The notes below the pieces were generated by a model, which worked only from the letters and a program-made list of their open reading frames with translations, ran no database searches and was not told the DNA's origin. Of a stretch of DNA of 64,000 nucleotides, positions 11,525 through 20,064 are shown piece by piece (position 1 is the first letter of the stretch; every line of letters begins with the position of its first letter). The stretch is from Nostoc sp. FACHB-280 (GTDB lineage: Bacteria; Cyanobacteriota; Cyanobacteriia; Cyanobacteriales; Nostocaceae): contig NZ_JACJSD010000021.1 in the NCBI RefSeq assembly GCF_014697615.1, positions 41,572 through 105,571 on the forward strand. Direction: 5' to 3'. Made by a program: the position numbers and the translations under genes.

Positions 11525-11692
11525 TTAGGGTAAATTACGCTGCTGCCACTTGTCAGTTTCACAAGCAGCTTGATCATGCCAAATTCTACAACTAATTACA
11601 GGATATAAATAGAGAAATGCTACTCCAATAATCACAAAAGCCCAAGCAAAACGAATAGCTCAGGTTTTTAGGTTAAATGGTTTTTTATACAT
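11525..11692 (-). pseudogene. Small membrane protein gene with in-frame stop
   Basis: Read on the minus strand from ATG 11692, the frame gives MYKKPFNLKT, a TGA at 11662-11660, and then a membrane helix (FAWAFVIIGVAFLYLYP) and a cysteine-containing tail, to TAA at 11525. The coherent hydrophobic segment plus a charged, Cys-bearing tail after the stop suggests a small single-span protein of about 55 aa broken by one nonsense change (for example Trp TGG to TGA). Alternatively, translation could begin at a GTG inside the helix. I know no homologue. Confidence is moderate to low. Confidence 0.4.
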
Positions 11693-11826
11693 GAATACCC
11701 TAGATTAGTTTCACATATTTGATCATCTATAGCAATCCTAAATGATTTATAAACATCCCTCTCCCTTGTCTCCTCTGTCTCCTTGTCTTTATTGTTCACA
11801 TATCAACTAAAACTGCTATGTATCTT

Positions 11827-12297
11827 TTACTGAGTCAAAACTTCCATCTTGGTAATGATTGATTCTTTTTTAGTTTTGCCGCATGGTTCAGCACTTTGAC
11901 AATCACTTACCGATTCAATTGTGTAAGATGCACGGACTTTTTTGTTTAAAAATTTCGCTGATTCTGCACAAATTTCAAAAGATGCGCCTACTGGACGTTC
12001 AACTCCTTGCTCATCAATTAATGTGGCATAACACAATAAATCACCGTTGACTAGTTCTTTGACTGTACCAATAGTTGGTAAATCTTTTGTTGATGTTTCT
12101 GGGTTTTCTGATGGCGAAACATCGGTTGTGGGAGTTGGTTCAGGAGATGTAGTCACTTCAGTAATTTGTCTAGGACTTTGGGGAATTTTAGATTTAGTTG
12201 TCGGGTTTTCTTGGCTAACTTCTGTAGAAGAATTAGCACAACCGCTAATCCAAATTAGACAAATAATTAATCCAGTGATGAAGCTAGGTTTGTTCAT
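11827..12297 (-). CDS. Putative lipoprotein of unknown function
   Basis: A type II signal peptide is visible: MNKP, a hydrophobic stretch, then ISGC with the lipidated Cys at residue 20. A Ser/Thr/Pro-rich linker follows to about residue 75, then a small domain with four further Cys residues in the last 80 residues (GDLLCYATLID, SFEICAESAKFLN, SVSDCQSAEPCGK), which may form disulfides in the periplasm. The end of the domain reads as short beta strands. I do not recognise the family. It lies 184 bp from the retropepsin gene in the same direction, separated by repeats. Confidence 0.75.
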   Translation of the reverse strand: MNKPSFITGLIICLIWISGCANSSTEVSQENPTTKSKIPQSPRQITEVTTSPEPTPTTDVSPSENPETSTKDLPTIGTVKELVNGDLLCYATLIDEQGVERPVGASFEICAESAKFLNKKVRASYTIESVSDCQSAEPCGKTKKESIITKMEVLTQ

Positions 12298-12439
12298 AGT
12301 TAGAGTCTATTTATAAATTACAAGTAGGTTGTGTTACAGGTGTGCAAGGATTTGGTAATGTTCAATAATTAATTTTGAAAGCCAGAATGCCCACAATAGT
12401 AATATTCTTACCTCCTGCCTCGGTTGGTGAGCGTACTTG

Positions 12440-12459
12440 TACTGAGCGCAGTCGAAGTA
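12440..12459 (+). repeat. Dispersed 20-bp repeat, copy 2
   Basis: Exact copy of the repeat at 2905-2924 (TACTGAGCGCAG ... TCGAAGTA), here between purine/pyrimidine-rich CTGCCTC heptamers at 12413-12421 and 12470-12481. Confidence 0.7.
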
Positions 12460-12481
12460 GCCGAACCACTGCCTCCTGCCT

Positions 12482-13678
12482 CTAAGGTGTTAAAACTAAA
12501 CTTCCTGATTCCACAACTCCTAGTGCATTGGGTTTATCAAAGCGCCAGTGTTGTTGATATTTATTGAGAAAGTTTTGTCCAATAATACCTTCTACACCAG
12601 GAAGCTTAAGAATATTGCTCTCTTCAACAATAACAGCATCAATTTCAGTTACTTGATGTTGCTGAATTTGCAGCTTATTTAATTTAATTTTTTTGACTGT
12701 TTCCCGTCCTCCTAACCCGAAAACTTCTGTGGTTTGGGCGTTACGCGTGTCAATTCCTAATTTTTGCGCGATAGATTTAGAAATTGCAATTGTATAGGAA
12801 CCTGTATCTAAAACAAAGTTAAACGGCCCTTCACCATTAATGTAAACTTGAGTAGTTAAAATCCCAAAACGTCCCTTTAAAGGAATAGCACCCGTAATAG
12901 GTTCAGAAGGCGGTAATAGTTGTAATTGTTGTTTTTTGGGATTGAGTACAACATCGAATTTACTGAGAAAATCTAATCCTAAAACTCCAGATATATCCTG
13001 TGGTAATGCTGGTGTAGGTAATTCTAAGCCATAAAGACCAGAAACAGTTGCAGAATTTACACCTAAAGCTGGTAAGAGATGAGTCTTAACTTCCAGTTTT
13101 TTGAAGTTATTACCAACAACGGGTTTATATTCTAAAAGTCCATTAGGAATAGGTTTACTATTCAGACCTAATTGTTGAGCAATTCTAGTATTAATAATTG
13201 TTTGACCACTGCCAGTATCTAAAATAAAAGTTTGAGTTTGTCTGCCAATGCGGACGGGAATTCTAAACACAGAACTCTCACTATCTAATTGTAATTTGAT
13301 GTTGGCTTGTCCTTGACTAGTTGATTGCGGGAGTTTCACACCAACTGCTTCCATAAAAGCGGTGACACGCTCAATAGCATCAGGGCGAAACTCTCCATTT
13401 GAACCTAAAGTGAGAATTTGTAAAGCACATTTCGTCACAATAGTTTCTGATTCTGCTTGTTGAGCGGCAATTTTAGCCTCAGCACATTTTGAGACTTCTT
13501 GTAAAAGTTGCTGTCCAAGATTAACTTGACCAGCCGCAGGTGTCGGTAACAAAGAAACTAGACTGCTGAAAAAAACGCCTGCCGTAAATAAATGAGAAAG
13601 CAGGCTTTTGCTTCGGTGGGAATGTTGATTTGTTGGAGTCTGGTATTTTTTCTGCCGAGGCTGAATAGCAATTTGCAT
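12482..13678 (-). CDS. Two-domain retropepsin-like aspartic protease, secreted
   Basis: An N-terminal signal peptide (hydrophobic HLFTAGVFFSSLVSLLPTPAAG after a long basic n-region) precedes a helical Cys-containing segment and then two retropepsin-like domains. The first has FILDTGSGQTIIN at about residue 150. The second has FVLDTGSYTIAIS at about residue 285. Both keep the catalytic DTG triad. Each domain ends with the hydrophobic-hydrophobic-Gly motif (GVLGLDFLSKF, GIIGQNFLNKY). In retropepsins two such half-domains form one active site, so this chain could make an internal pseudo-dimer. It lies 17 bp downstream of mtnA in the same direction, so co-transcription is likely but a functional link is not obvious. 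Confidence 0.88.
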   Translation of the reverse strand: MQIAIQPRQKKYQTPTNQHSHRSKSLLSHLFTAGVFFSSLVSLLPTPAAGQVNLGQQLLQEVSKCAEAKIAAQQAESETIVTKCALQILTLGSNGEFRPDAIERVTAFMEAVGVKLPQSTSQGQANIKLQLDSESSVFRIPVRIGRQTQTFILDTGSGQTIINTRIAQQLGLNSKPIPNGLLEYKPVVGNNFKKLEVKTHLLPALGVNSATVSGLYGLELPTPALPQDISGVLGLDFLSKFDVVLNPKKQQLQLLPPSEPITGAIPLKGRFGILTTQVYINGEGPFNFVLDTGSYTIAISKSIAQKLGIDTRNAQTTEVFGLGGRETVKKIKLNKLQIQQHQVTEIDAVIVEESNILKLPGVEGIIGQNFLNKYQQHWRFDKPNALGVVESGSLVLTP

Positions 13679-13695
13679 AAAAACAGTGATGATAG

Positions 13696-14760
13696 TTAGT
13701 TAACACACTGTTTTAACTGGTACTTTGCTAAATCACCAGGTGCAAATGCTCCATTTTCTGTAATGATGGCTGTGATTAACTCGGCTGGGGTGACATCAAA
13801 AGCTGGGTTGTAAAAATCTACACCTTCTGGGGTGAGTCTGGTGTCCCCAACTTGATAAATTTCTTCTGGGTGACGTTCTTCTATGGGGATTTGACTACCA
13901 TTAGATAAGCCAAAATCAACGGTAGAAAAAGGTGCGGCGATAAAGAAGGGTACATTGTGAGCTTTAGCAACGATCGCTAAACTATAGGTACCAATTTTAT
14001 TAGCTGTGTCACCATTCGCCGCAATCCTATCAGCGCCAACAACAACAGCATGAATTAAACCCCTCTGCATACAATGGGCGGCCATGTTATCGGTAATTAC
14101 CGTCACGGGAATTTTTTCCTGCACACATTCCCACGCTGTGAGTTTTGCACCTTGCAACCGGGGGCGGGTTTCGTCAGCAAACAACTTTTCTAAACGCCCT
14201 TCGCGCCAAGCAGAACGTACAACTCCCAAAGCAGTACCATAACCCGCAGTTGCTAAAGCCCCAGCATTGCAGTGAGTCAGTAAAGTTAGCTTTGCGGGTG
14301 TTTTCGGCAATACAGTTAAACCATGATCACCCATCGCCTGACAAGTTTGCAAATCTTCTTTATTAATAGCTTGGGCGGTTTGGAATAAAACTTGTTTGAT
14401 ATCTTCGACGCTTCCCTCAGTGGCGTGGGCAGTTTTTAACATCCGATTAATTGCCCAGAATAAGTTTACCGCCGTGGGACGAGTAGAGCGTAATAATTGC
14501 GCGACGCTTTCTAGTTGGGTTAAAAACTCAGTGCGATCGCTTGTTGTAATTTCTCGCGCCCCAAGGTACATTCCATAAGCCGCCGCCACCCCAATAGCCG
14601 GCGCACCCCGCACAATCATCGTTTTAATCGCCCGCGCCATGTCTTGACTACTATGAATTTCCACAAAGGCGTATTCATTGGGTAAACGGGTTTGGTCAAT
14701 TAGTGATACGGAATCGTTGTGCCAAATGACTGGATAAACTTGGTTTGCGGAGTTTGTCAT
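13696..14760 (-). CDS. mtnA: S-methyl-5-thioribose-1-phosphate isomerase
   Basis: MtnA converts methylthioribose-1-phosphate to methylthioribulose-1-phosphate in the methionine salvage pathway. The 354-residue protein has [13 protein letters not shown] near residue 52, the catalytic Cys in [18 protein letters not shown], the catalytic Asp in [23 protein letters not shown], and the family C-terminus ([22 protein letters not shown]). Its length is normal and the ATG at 14760 is well supported. No other methionine-salvage gene is beside it. The following gene encodes a retropepsin-like protease. Confidence 0.96.
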   Translation of the reverse strand: MTNSANQVYPVIWHNDSVSLIDQTRLPNEYAFVEIHSSQDMARAIKTMIVRGAPAIGVAAAYGMYLGAREITTSDRTEFLTQLESVAQLLRSTRPTAVNLFWAINRMLKTAHATEGSVEDIKQVLFQTAQAINKEDLQTCQAMGDHGLTVLPKTPAKLTLLTHCNAGALATAGYGTALGVVRSAWREGRLEKLFADETRPRLQGAKLTAWECVQEKIPVTVITDNMAAHCMQRGLIHAVVVGADRIAANGDTANKIGTYSLAIVAKAHNVPFFIAAPFSTVDFGLSNGSQIPIEERHPEEIYQVGDTRLTPEGVDFYNPAFDVTPAELITAIITENGAFAPGDLAKYQLKQCVN

Positions 14761-14882
14761 AAAAATTGCTAGGTATGATGAATTGTTTACACAAGGAAGG
14801 ACTAGGGATGCTCCTCACTCCATCTTCCTCTATCAGTCCTACTATTAAAAAAGTGCCTCTTGAATACTAACTCCCGCTACCC

Positions 14883-16433
14883 ATGCCTTTATCGCGCATA
14901 GTAACGCTAATTGTTGGTCTAATTGTCATTTTGGCCATGAGCCTATGGCTGATAGATTCCCTATCGCGCCTTTATTGGCAATTGTCTTATTCGCCATTAC
15001 TCGGTAATTTGCTGCTTTTGCTGCTGGTGGTCTTGATTGGTGGATTAGTGGCGGCGTTTGTTTATTACGTTCTGGTGCTTCAGGCTGGAGAAAAAAGTTC
15101 TCGCCAAAAACGCAAGCGGGTGACACCAGCCCAAATCCCAGCAGCAAAATCGGATGCAGCTTCCTCCACACTCCAAGCTGTGCGCCAACAAGTATCACAA
15201 ATTCAAGATGAAGTCGCTCGACAAGCGTTATTAAGTCGATCGCGGGAAATTGAAGCCAATTTAGCACGGGGTGAAATTCAAGTGGTGGTGTTCGGTACGG
15301 GAAGCGCAGGTAAAACTTCTCTGGTGAATGCAATTATGGGGCGGATGGTAGGTCAAGTTAATGCGCCAATGGGGACAACCACAGTCGGCGAAACTTATTG
15401 TCTGCGGTTAAAGGGATTAGAGCGCAAAATTTTAATTACCGACACACCGGGAATTTTAGAAGCAGGAGTCGCCGGTACAGAAAGAGAACAGTTAGCGAGA
15501 GAACTGGCAACAGCCGCAGATTTATTATTGTTTGTGGTGGATAATGACCTGCGGCGTTCAGAATATGAACCATTGCGGGGTTTAGCAGAAATTGGCAAGC
15601 GATCGCTGTTAATTCTGAATAAAACTGACCTTTATACCGATGAAAATAAAGAAGTGATTTTGGCGCGGTTGCGTGAACGAGTCCGGGGTTTTATTTCCGC
15701 TCACGATGTAGTGGCGATCGCAGCTAACCCCCAATCGGCAGAATTAGAAACAGGGGAACTTTATCAACCAGAACCAGATATTGTCCCACTGCTGCGGCGG
15801 ATGGCAGCTGTACTGCGGGCTGAGGGCGAGGATTTAGTGGCGGATAACATTTTGCTGCAATCGTTACGCCTAGGTGAAGAAGCACGTAAACTCATCGATG
15901 CCCAGCGTCGCCGTCAAGCCGATAAAATTGTGGAGCGATTTCAATGGATTGGGGCGGGTGTGGTTTCCGTTACACCCTTACCAGTTGTAGATTTATTGGC
16001 GACAGCCGCCGTCAACGCCCAAATGGTTGTAGAAATTGGCAGAGTCTATGGCTGCGAGTTGAACATGGAACGGGGGCGGGAGTTAGCTTTATCTTTAGCG
16101 AAAACTATCGCTAGTTTAGGAATAGTCAAAGGCGCGATTCAATTAGTCTCCACAGCTTTGCAACTGAATGTTGCCACATTTATTATTGGCCGAGCCATTC
16201 AAGGGGTAACAGCAGCATATTTAACCCGCATTGCCGGCAAAAGTTTTATTGAGTATTTTCGCCATGATCAAGATTGGGGCGACGGCGGAATGACCGAGGT
16301 CGTACAGCGTCAGTTTCAAATGAACCGCCGCGATGAGTTTATTAAAGCTTTTATCCAAGAAGCGATCGCCAGAGTTGTCAAACCTTTACAAGACAAAGTA
16401 GAAGCCCTTGATCAAGATGAAGGAACTCAGTAG
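14883..16433 (+). CDS. Membrane-anchored GTPase with DUF697 domain
   Basis: Two N-terminal membrane helices (about residues 5-25 and 38-66) are followed by a basic linker, a short coiled coil (LQAVRQQVSQIQDEVARQALL), and an Era-like G domain: Walker A FGTGSAGKTSLVNAI, switch-region Thr in PMGTTTVGET, DTPG in ITDTPGILEAGV, and NKTD. The C-terminal third is DUF697 (IVERFQWIGAGVVSVTPLPVVDLLATAAVNAQMVVEIGRVYG), as in YcjF-related proteins. Such proteins are widespread in cyanobacteria and their role is unknown, though membrane or stress functions have been suggested for relatives. The ATG at 14883 starts just before the first helix. Nucleotide binding is supported by motifs, function is not. Confidence 0.88.
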   Translation: MPLSRIVTLIVGLIVILAMSLWLIDSLSRLYWQLSYSPLLGNLLLLLLVVLIGGLVAAFVYYVLVLQAGEKSSRQKRKRVTPAQIPAAKSDAASSTLQAVRQQVSQIQDEVARQALLSRSREIEANLARGEIQVVVFGTGSAGKTSLVNAIMGRMVGQVNAPMGTTTVGETYCLRLKGLERKILITDTPGILEAGVAGTEREQLARELATAADLLLFVVDNDLRRSEYEPLRGLAEIGKRSLLILNKTDLYTDENKEVILARLRERVRGFISAHDVVAIAANPQSAELETGELYQPEPDIVPLLRRMAAVLRAEGEDLVADNILLQSLRLGEEARKLIDAQRRRQADKIVERFQWIGAGVVSVTPLPVVDLLATAAVNAQMVVEIGRVYGCELNMERGRELALSLAKTIASLGIVKGAIQLVSTALQLNVATFIIGRAIQGVTAAYLTRIAGKSFIEYFRHDQDWGDGGMTEVVQRQFQMNRRDEFIKAFIQEAIARVVKPLQDKVEALDQDEGTQ

Positions 16434-16454
16434 TACTCAGTGCTGAGTTGAATT

Positions 16455-16585
16455 AGACAAGGTAGAGGGGGGAGACAAGGTAGAGGGGGAGACAAGGTAG
16501 AAATCTTGCTTCCTTGTCTCCCTTGTCCCCCTTGTCTCCCTTGTCTCCCTTGTCTCCCTACCCCCTAGCCTCTAGCCCCTAACCT
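16455..16585. repeat. STRR block (GACAAGGTAGAGGGGG and CCTTGTCTCC units)
   Basis: Three copies of a GACAAGGTAGAGGGG-like unit are followed by five copies of CTTGTCTCCCTTGTCCCC-like units of the opposite strand sense, then CCCTAGCCTCTAG heptamers. The two halves are imperfectly complementary and could pair. A closely similar block lies at 29829-29930. Confidence 0.7.
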
Positions 16586-17195
16586 CTTTCATTGTAAACT
16601 TTCCACTAAGTAAAAATTACGTAAGTAATGTGGCATCTTCGGATATCAGTATTGATAAATCCTTACGTAATCAAATACAGAGAGAATTTTCACTGAGATA
16701 GTACGGAAATAGGAATTTAATCTTTTCGTAAAATAACCAGATTTTTATTGCCGTTTTCTTTTTCTACTGACAGTATAGAAATGTGCGAAGGCAACGATGA
16801 CAATCGAGCTTCACTGAACTAGGGAGTTAATTAGAAATGTTAGGCGGCAAGTTAATTAATCTACTTTTTTAATTGAGCAAGTGCGTAGCCAAAAAAGCAT
16901 TTCTGACATCACAAAAGCTATTGAACCTCATAATTTTGACTGCCACTAATTTGTGTAATATCGCTGTTTTAGCGCGGTTTTGTGCTGATAAAGCATTATG
17001 CAAACAAGCAGGAAATTACTTAAAAGAAATTACTGAGGCTATCAAGCTAGTTGATATAAAACTCGCCATTAATGCAATTACTTAATGTCCAATTTCTTAA
17101 TATCTAGGGATTTTTCTCTAGTGCGGAATTAATTTGGCAAAAAGTTTATTTGCACTCCCCATTTTATGAAACCTACTTTTGGAGAAACTCAACTT
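16586..17195. other. Gap upstream of the PEP-CTERM gene
   Basis: About 600 bp of A/T-rich sequence. It contains only the doubtful small frame at 16873-17085. TACGTAA motifs recur near 16618-16624 and 16664-16670, but I see no promoter that I can defend. Confidence 0.4.
16873..17085 (+). CDS. Possible small protein, doubtful
   Basis: A 70-codon frame from TTG 16873 encodes a helical, Cys-containing sequence (NLIILTATNLCNIAVLARFCADKALCKQAG) ending with KLVDIKLAINAIT. Arguments for it are the amphipathic helices and the position in a gap otherwise empty. Arguments against it are the weak start codon, no Shine-Dalgarno sequence, and no family I can recognise. It might be the end of a decayed gene. 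Confidence 0.25.
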   Translation: MSKCVAKKAFLTSQKLLNLIILTATNLCNIAVLARFCADKALCKQAGNYLKEITEAIKLVDIKLAINAIT

Positions 17196-17825
17196 ATGCT
17201 GACAAAATCTTACAAAAAACTATCTCAAGCTACTGCTGGTATTGCTCTTGGTGCTGCTATGTTAGCGACTGTGGGTAATGCTCCTGCACAAGCTGTAACT
17301 TTAAAAACATTTAATATTTCTGGACAATTCGCGCCTCAAGCTATTTCTGGTTCTACTGGAGTGGCTGTAGATTTACAAAATGGTTCTTTTTTTGGAACTT
17401 ATACAGTAGATATAGACCAACTACCAACTGCTACAAGCGTCTCTTTGAATGATTGGTCTATTGTTCTCAAAGATGCTTCTAACAATATTTTGAGAACATT
17501 TTCTAGCAGCCTGCTGGGACACACTGGTCAAGTCATGCAGAATAACTTGCTATTTACTAACAACATAGGTACAAACGAAGGTGAAGTCACAGAAAGTTTA
17601 GGATTAAAATTTCCCTCTGGTTTTACAGGCTTACCTATGGCTGTTGCATCTAGCGGAAGATTCAGTAGTGTCATAGACTTCAACGATACTTTAACTGCTG
17701 GAAGAATAGCAATCACATCTGCAACTGTCAAACCAGTCCCAGAACCTGTTTCTACTGCTGGTGTTGCTGTGGCTGGTGTTATGGGTTTATGGATGAAGCG
17801 TAAGCAAAAAGCAACCACAGCATAG
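17196..17825 (+). CDS. PEP-CTERM sorting domain protein
   Basis: This is an exported protein carrying the PEP-CTERM signal at its C-terminus: PVPEPVSTAGVAVAG, a short hydrophobic helix, then the basic end MKRKQKATTA. Such proteins are expected to be processed by an exosortase and attached to the outer surface or secreted. The N-terminal signal peptide (LTKSYKKLSQATAGIALGAA ... APAQA) fits a start at ATG 17196, with GGAG 11 bases upstream. ATG 17166 would add ten residues. The middle, about 140 residues of beta-rich sequence, is unassigned. No exosortase gene lies in this window. Confidence 0.85.
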   Translation: MLTKSYKKLSQATAGIALGAAMLATVGNAPAQAVTLKTFNISGQFAPQAISGSTGVAVDLQNGSFFGTYTVDIDQLPTATSVSLNDWSIVLKDASNNILRTFSSSLLGHTGQVMQNNLLFTNNIGTNEGEVTESLGLKFPSGFTGLPMAVASSGRFSSVIDFNDTLTAGRIAITSATVKPVPEPVSTAGVAVAGVMGLWMKRKQKATTA

Positions 17826-17905
17826 TTGCATTCCTGAAAGACGGGGATAATTCATAAACTGGATTAGCTTGATTGCAGAGTTCTTTTTTACGCAAATACG
17901 CACTG

Positions 17906-17938
17906 GGGTTCCTTCTCTCCTCGCAAAGGAACCCTTTT
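17906..17938 (+). terminator. Rho-independent terminator after PEP-CTERM gene
   Basis: Arms GGGTTCCTT (17906-17914) and AAGGAACCC (17926-17934) pair perfectly around an 11-base loop and are followed by TTTT. It lies 80 bp downstream of the PEP-CTERM gene stop. Between here and 18203 I see no further feature. Confidence 0.8.
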
Positions 17939-18203
17939 CTTTGAAGTACTCCTATCTCCCTCGTCCCCCTTGTCTCTAAATAATGCGTAAGTCCCCTCTG
18001 AGAATATTGCCAGTAAAAACACTGTATTGATGGCTCTTTTTGGGATACTATATTCAATGTTTGGATGATTTAGATTGATGTGTAGTGCAAATAGCAAAAA
18101 AAGTTGAATTTGTGGATAAAAATACGTAAAAATTAATAAGCTAGGACAACCTTAAGTAAAGCTCAGGTAATTATTTTGCAGGACATCCGGAAACAATCAG
18201 GGA

Positions 18204-20006
18204 ATGTCTGAAAAGTTATATACGGACTTACTAAGTAACCAGCTTATGAGCCACTACATGATCGGTAAAGTACTACAATCACGGTACCAAATCGTTGAAA
18301 GTTTGGGTGCAGGGGTATTTGGGCAGACATATACTGCTATTGACATTGAATACCCAGAAAACCCTAAATACGTCGTGAAGCAGTTGAAAACTCACAATTG
18401 CCAAGCCAGCTATTTAGAAACTTTAAGGTTACATTTCCTGACGGAAACAGAAACTCTCAAGCGTCTGGGTAGCCATCCCCAAATTCCAGAACTCATTGCC
18501 TGCTTTGAAGAACATGAGCGATTGTATCTGGTACAAGAGTTTGTAGAAGGACATGATTTAACAGCCGAACTACCCATCAATCAACTATGGGGATGTTTAT
18601 GGACTGAAAGTGAGGTCGTGGAATTTTTAGAGGATGTTTTGCACATTTTAGAATTTGTGCATTCTCAAGGTGTGATTCATTGTGATATCAAACCAGAAAA
18701 TTTAATTAGACGTTGTGTTGATGGCAAGCTGGTTTTAATTGACTTTGGTTCTATCCAGTCGGTGAAGTTTTCTTTAGATACAGAATTGCCAATAGATTGG
18801 ATTCCTGTAACATCTTTGGGTTACATTCCACCAGAGCAATTTATTGGTCAAACACGACCTAATAGTGATATTTATGCTTTGGGGATGATTGCTATTCAGG
18901 CGCTTACAGGTTTAGAACCGTTACAGTTTAAAGTTGATCCCCAAACGAATCAGATTATTTGGCGTTTACCAGATACTCCGGTGAGTGATTATTTAGCTGC
19001 TATTCTCAGCCAAATGATCCGCTATGATTTTCAAGAACGCTTTCAGTCGGCGGGTGAGGTATTGCGTATCCTCAAACAAATGCGCCGCGAAACGCAGCTA
19101 TCGGAAGTGTTACCAATACAAAATTATGAGCCATCACAACTGGTAAGAACGAGTGATGAGACTCAGAAAAATCTCACCACCGATCAATTGGCACCCCTGA
19201 TGACAGGGATGAAAATTGGACTAGCGGCTAATTCTTTATTGATGGGATTTGGTGTTTATTCTTTACTGAATAATTCGCCTGCATATTCAGAAAACGAAAC
19301 TTTATATAAAGCGACGGAAAACTATCAAGCTGGAGATTTACAAGGTGCGATCGCTCTAGCTAAATCCATTCCATCCTATAGTAATGTTTATCCTGAAGTA
19401 CAAGCCACCATTGAAGTTTGGCAAAAACAATGGCTGCAAGCTGCGGAACAATATTTATTAGCGGAACAAGCTTTGAATGAGGGTAGATGGTCTGATGTTT
19501 TTAAAACAGCTAATCTAGTTCCTGATATTTTATATTGGCAATCCAAAACACAACTACTCGTACAAAAAGCCAGAGTTAATCTCGAAAGCCAAAGCCAAAG
19601 TTTACTAGCGAAAGCTTATGCAAAGGCGGAAGCGCGAGATTTTTCCAGCGCCTTAGAATATCTGCGCCAAATTCCCCAAGAAAGTTCGGCTGGGGCGATT
19701 GTCCAGAGAAAATTGACCGAGTATAATCACAAACGACAGATTAGAGCTGCTTACTTTTTACAAAATGCTTATAAAAAAGCAGCTTTTGGCGACTTTGATA
19801 GTGCGGTTAAATTTCTGCGCCAAATTCCCAAAAACACAAAAGTATATGCTCAAGCGCAAGCTAAATTGCAAGAATACACTCAAAAGCAACGTTGGCAAAC
19901 TCGCACTCAAGAATTAGCATTTGATGTAGATTCACCTAAAAAAAATACAACTAAACTGATCAATTCTCATTTCGACTATCAACTACAAGAAGTAAATATT
20001 CGCTAG
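18204..20006 (+). CDS. Serine/threonine protein kinase with membrane segment and helical repeats
   Basis: The N-terminal kinase domain (about residues 27-290) has the Gly-rich loop LGAGVFGQTYTA, the ATP-binding Lys in YVVKQLK, catalytic HCDIKPENL, DFGSIQ, and the substrate-loop TSLGYIPPEQ, so it should be active. A hydrophobic segment near 335-355 (IGLAANSLLMGFGVYSLL) probably spans the membrane. The outer part carries repeated helical units: DFSSALEYLRQIP and a second copy DFDSAVKFLRQIP, within TPR-like pairs. This is the common cyanobacterial PknB-like layout. The substrate is unknown. An alternative start at ATG 18246 removes 14 residues. Confidence 0.92.
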   Translation: MSEKLYTDLLSNQLMSHYMIGKVLQSRYQIVESLGAGVFGQTYTAIDIEYPENPKYVVKQLKTHNCQASYLETLRLHFLTETETLKRLGSHPQIPELIACFEEHERLYLVQEFVEGHDLTAELPINQLWGCLWTESEVVEFLEDVLHILEFVHSQGVIHCDIKPENLIRRCVDGKLVLIDFGSIQSVKFSLDTELPIDWIPVTSLGYIPPEQFIGQTRPNSDIYALGMIAIQALTGLEPLQFKVDPQTNQIIWRLPDTPVSDYLAAILSQMIRYDFQERFQSAGEVLRILKQMRRETQLSEVLPIQNYEPSQLVRTSDETQKNLTTDQLAPLMTGMKIGLAANSLLMGFGVYSLLNNSPAYSENETLYKATENYQAGDLQGAIALAKSIPSYSNVYPEVQATIEVWQKQWLQAAEQYLLAEQALNEGRWSDVFKTANLVPDILYWQSKTQLLVQKARVNLESQSQSLLAKAYAKAEARDFSSALEYLRQIPQESSAGAIVQRKLTEYNHKRQIRAAYFLQNAYKKAAFGDFDSAVKFLRQIPKNTKVYAQAQAKLQEYTQKQRWQTRTQELAFDVDSPKKNTTKLINSHFDYQLQEVNIR

Positions 20007-20064
20007 TAGAATAAGGCAAAAAGCAAAAGTAAAAAGGCAAAACTCTTTCTCCCTTGTCTTGCTT

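Noticed and set aside
17779..18097. Minus-strand frames downstream of the PEP-CTERM gene
   Set aside because: They cross the terminator hairpin and a low-complexity CTTGTCTCC stretch.
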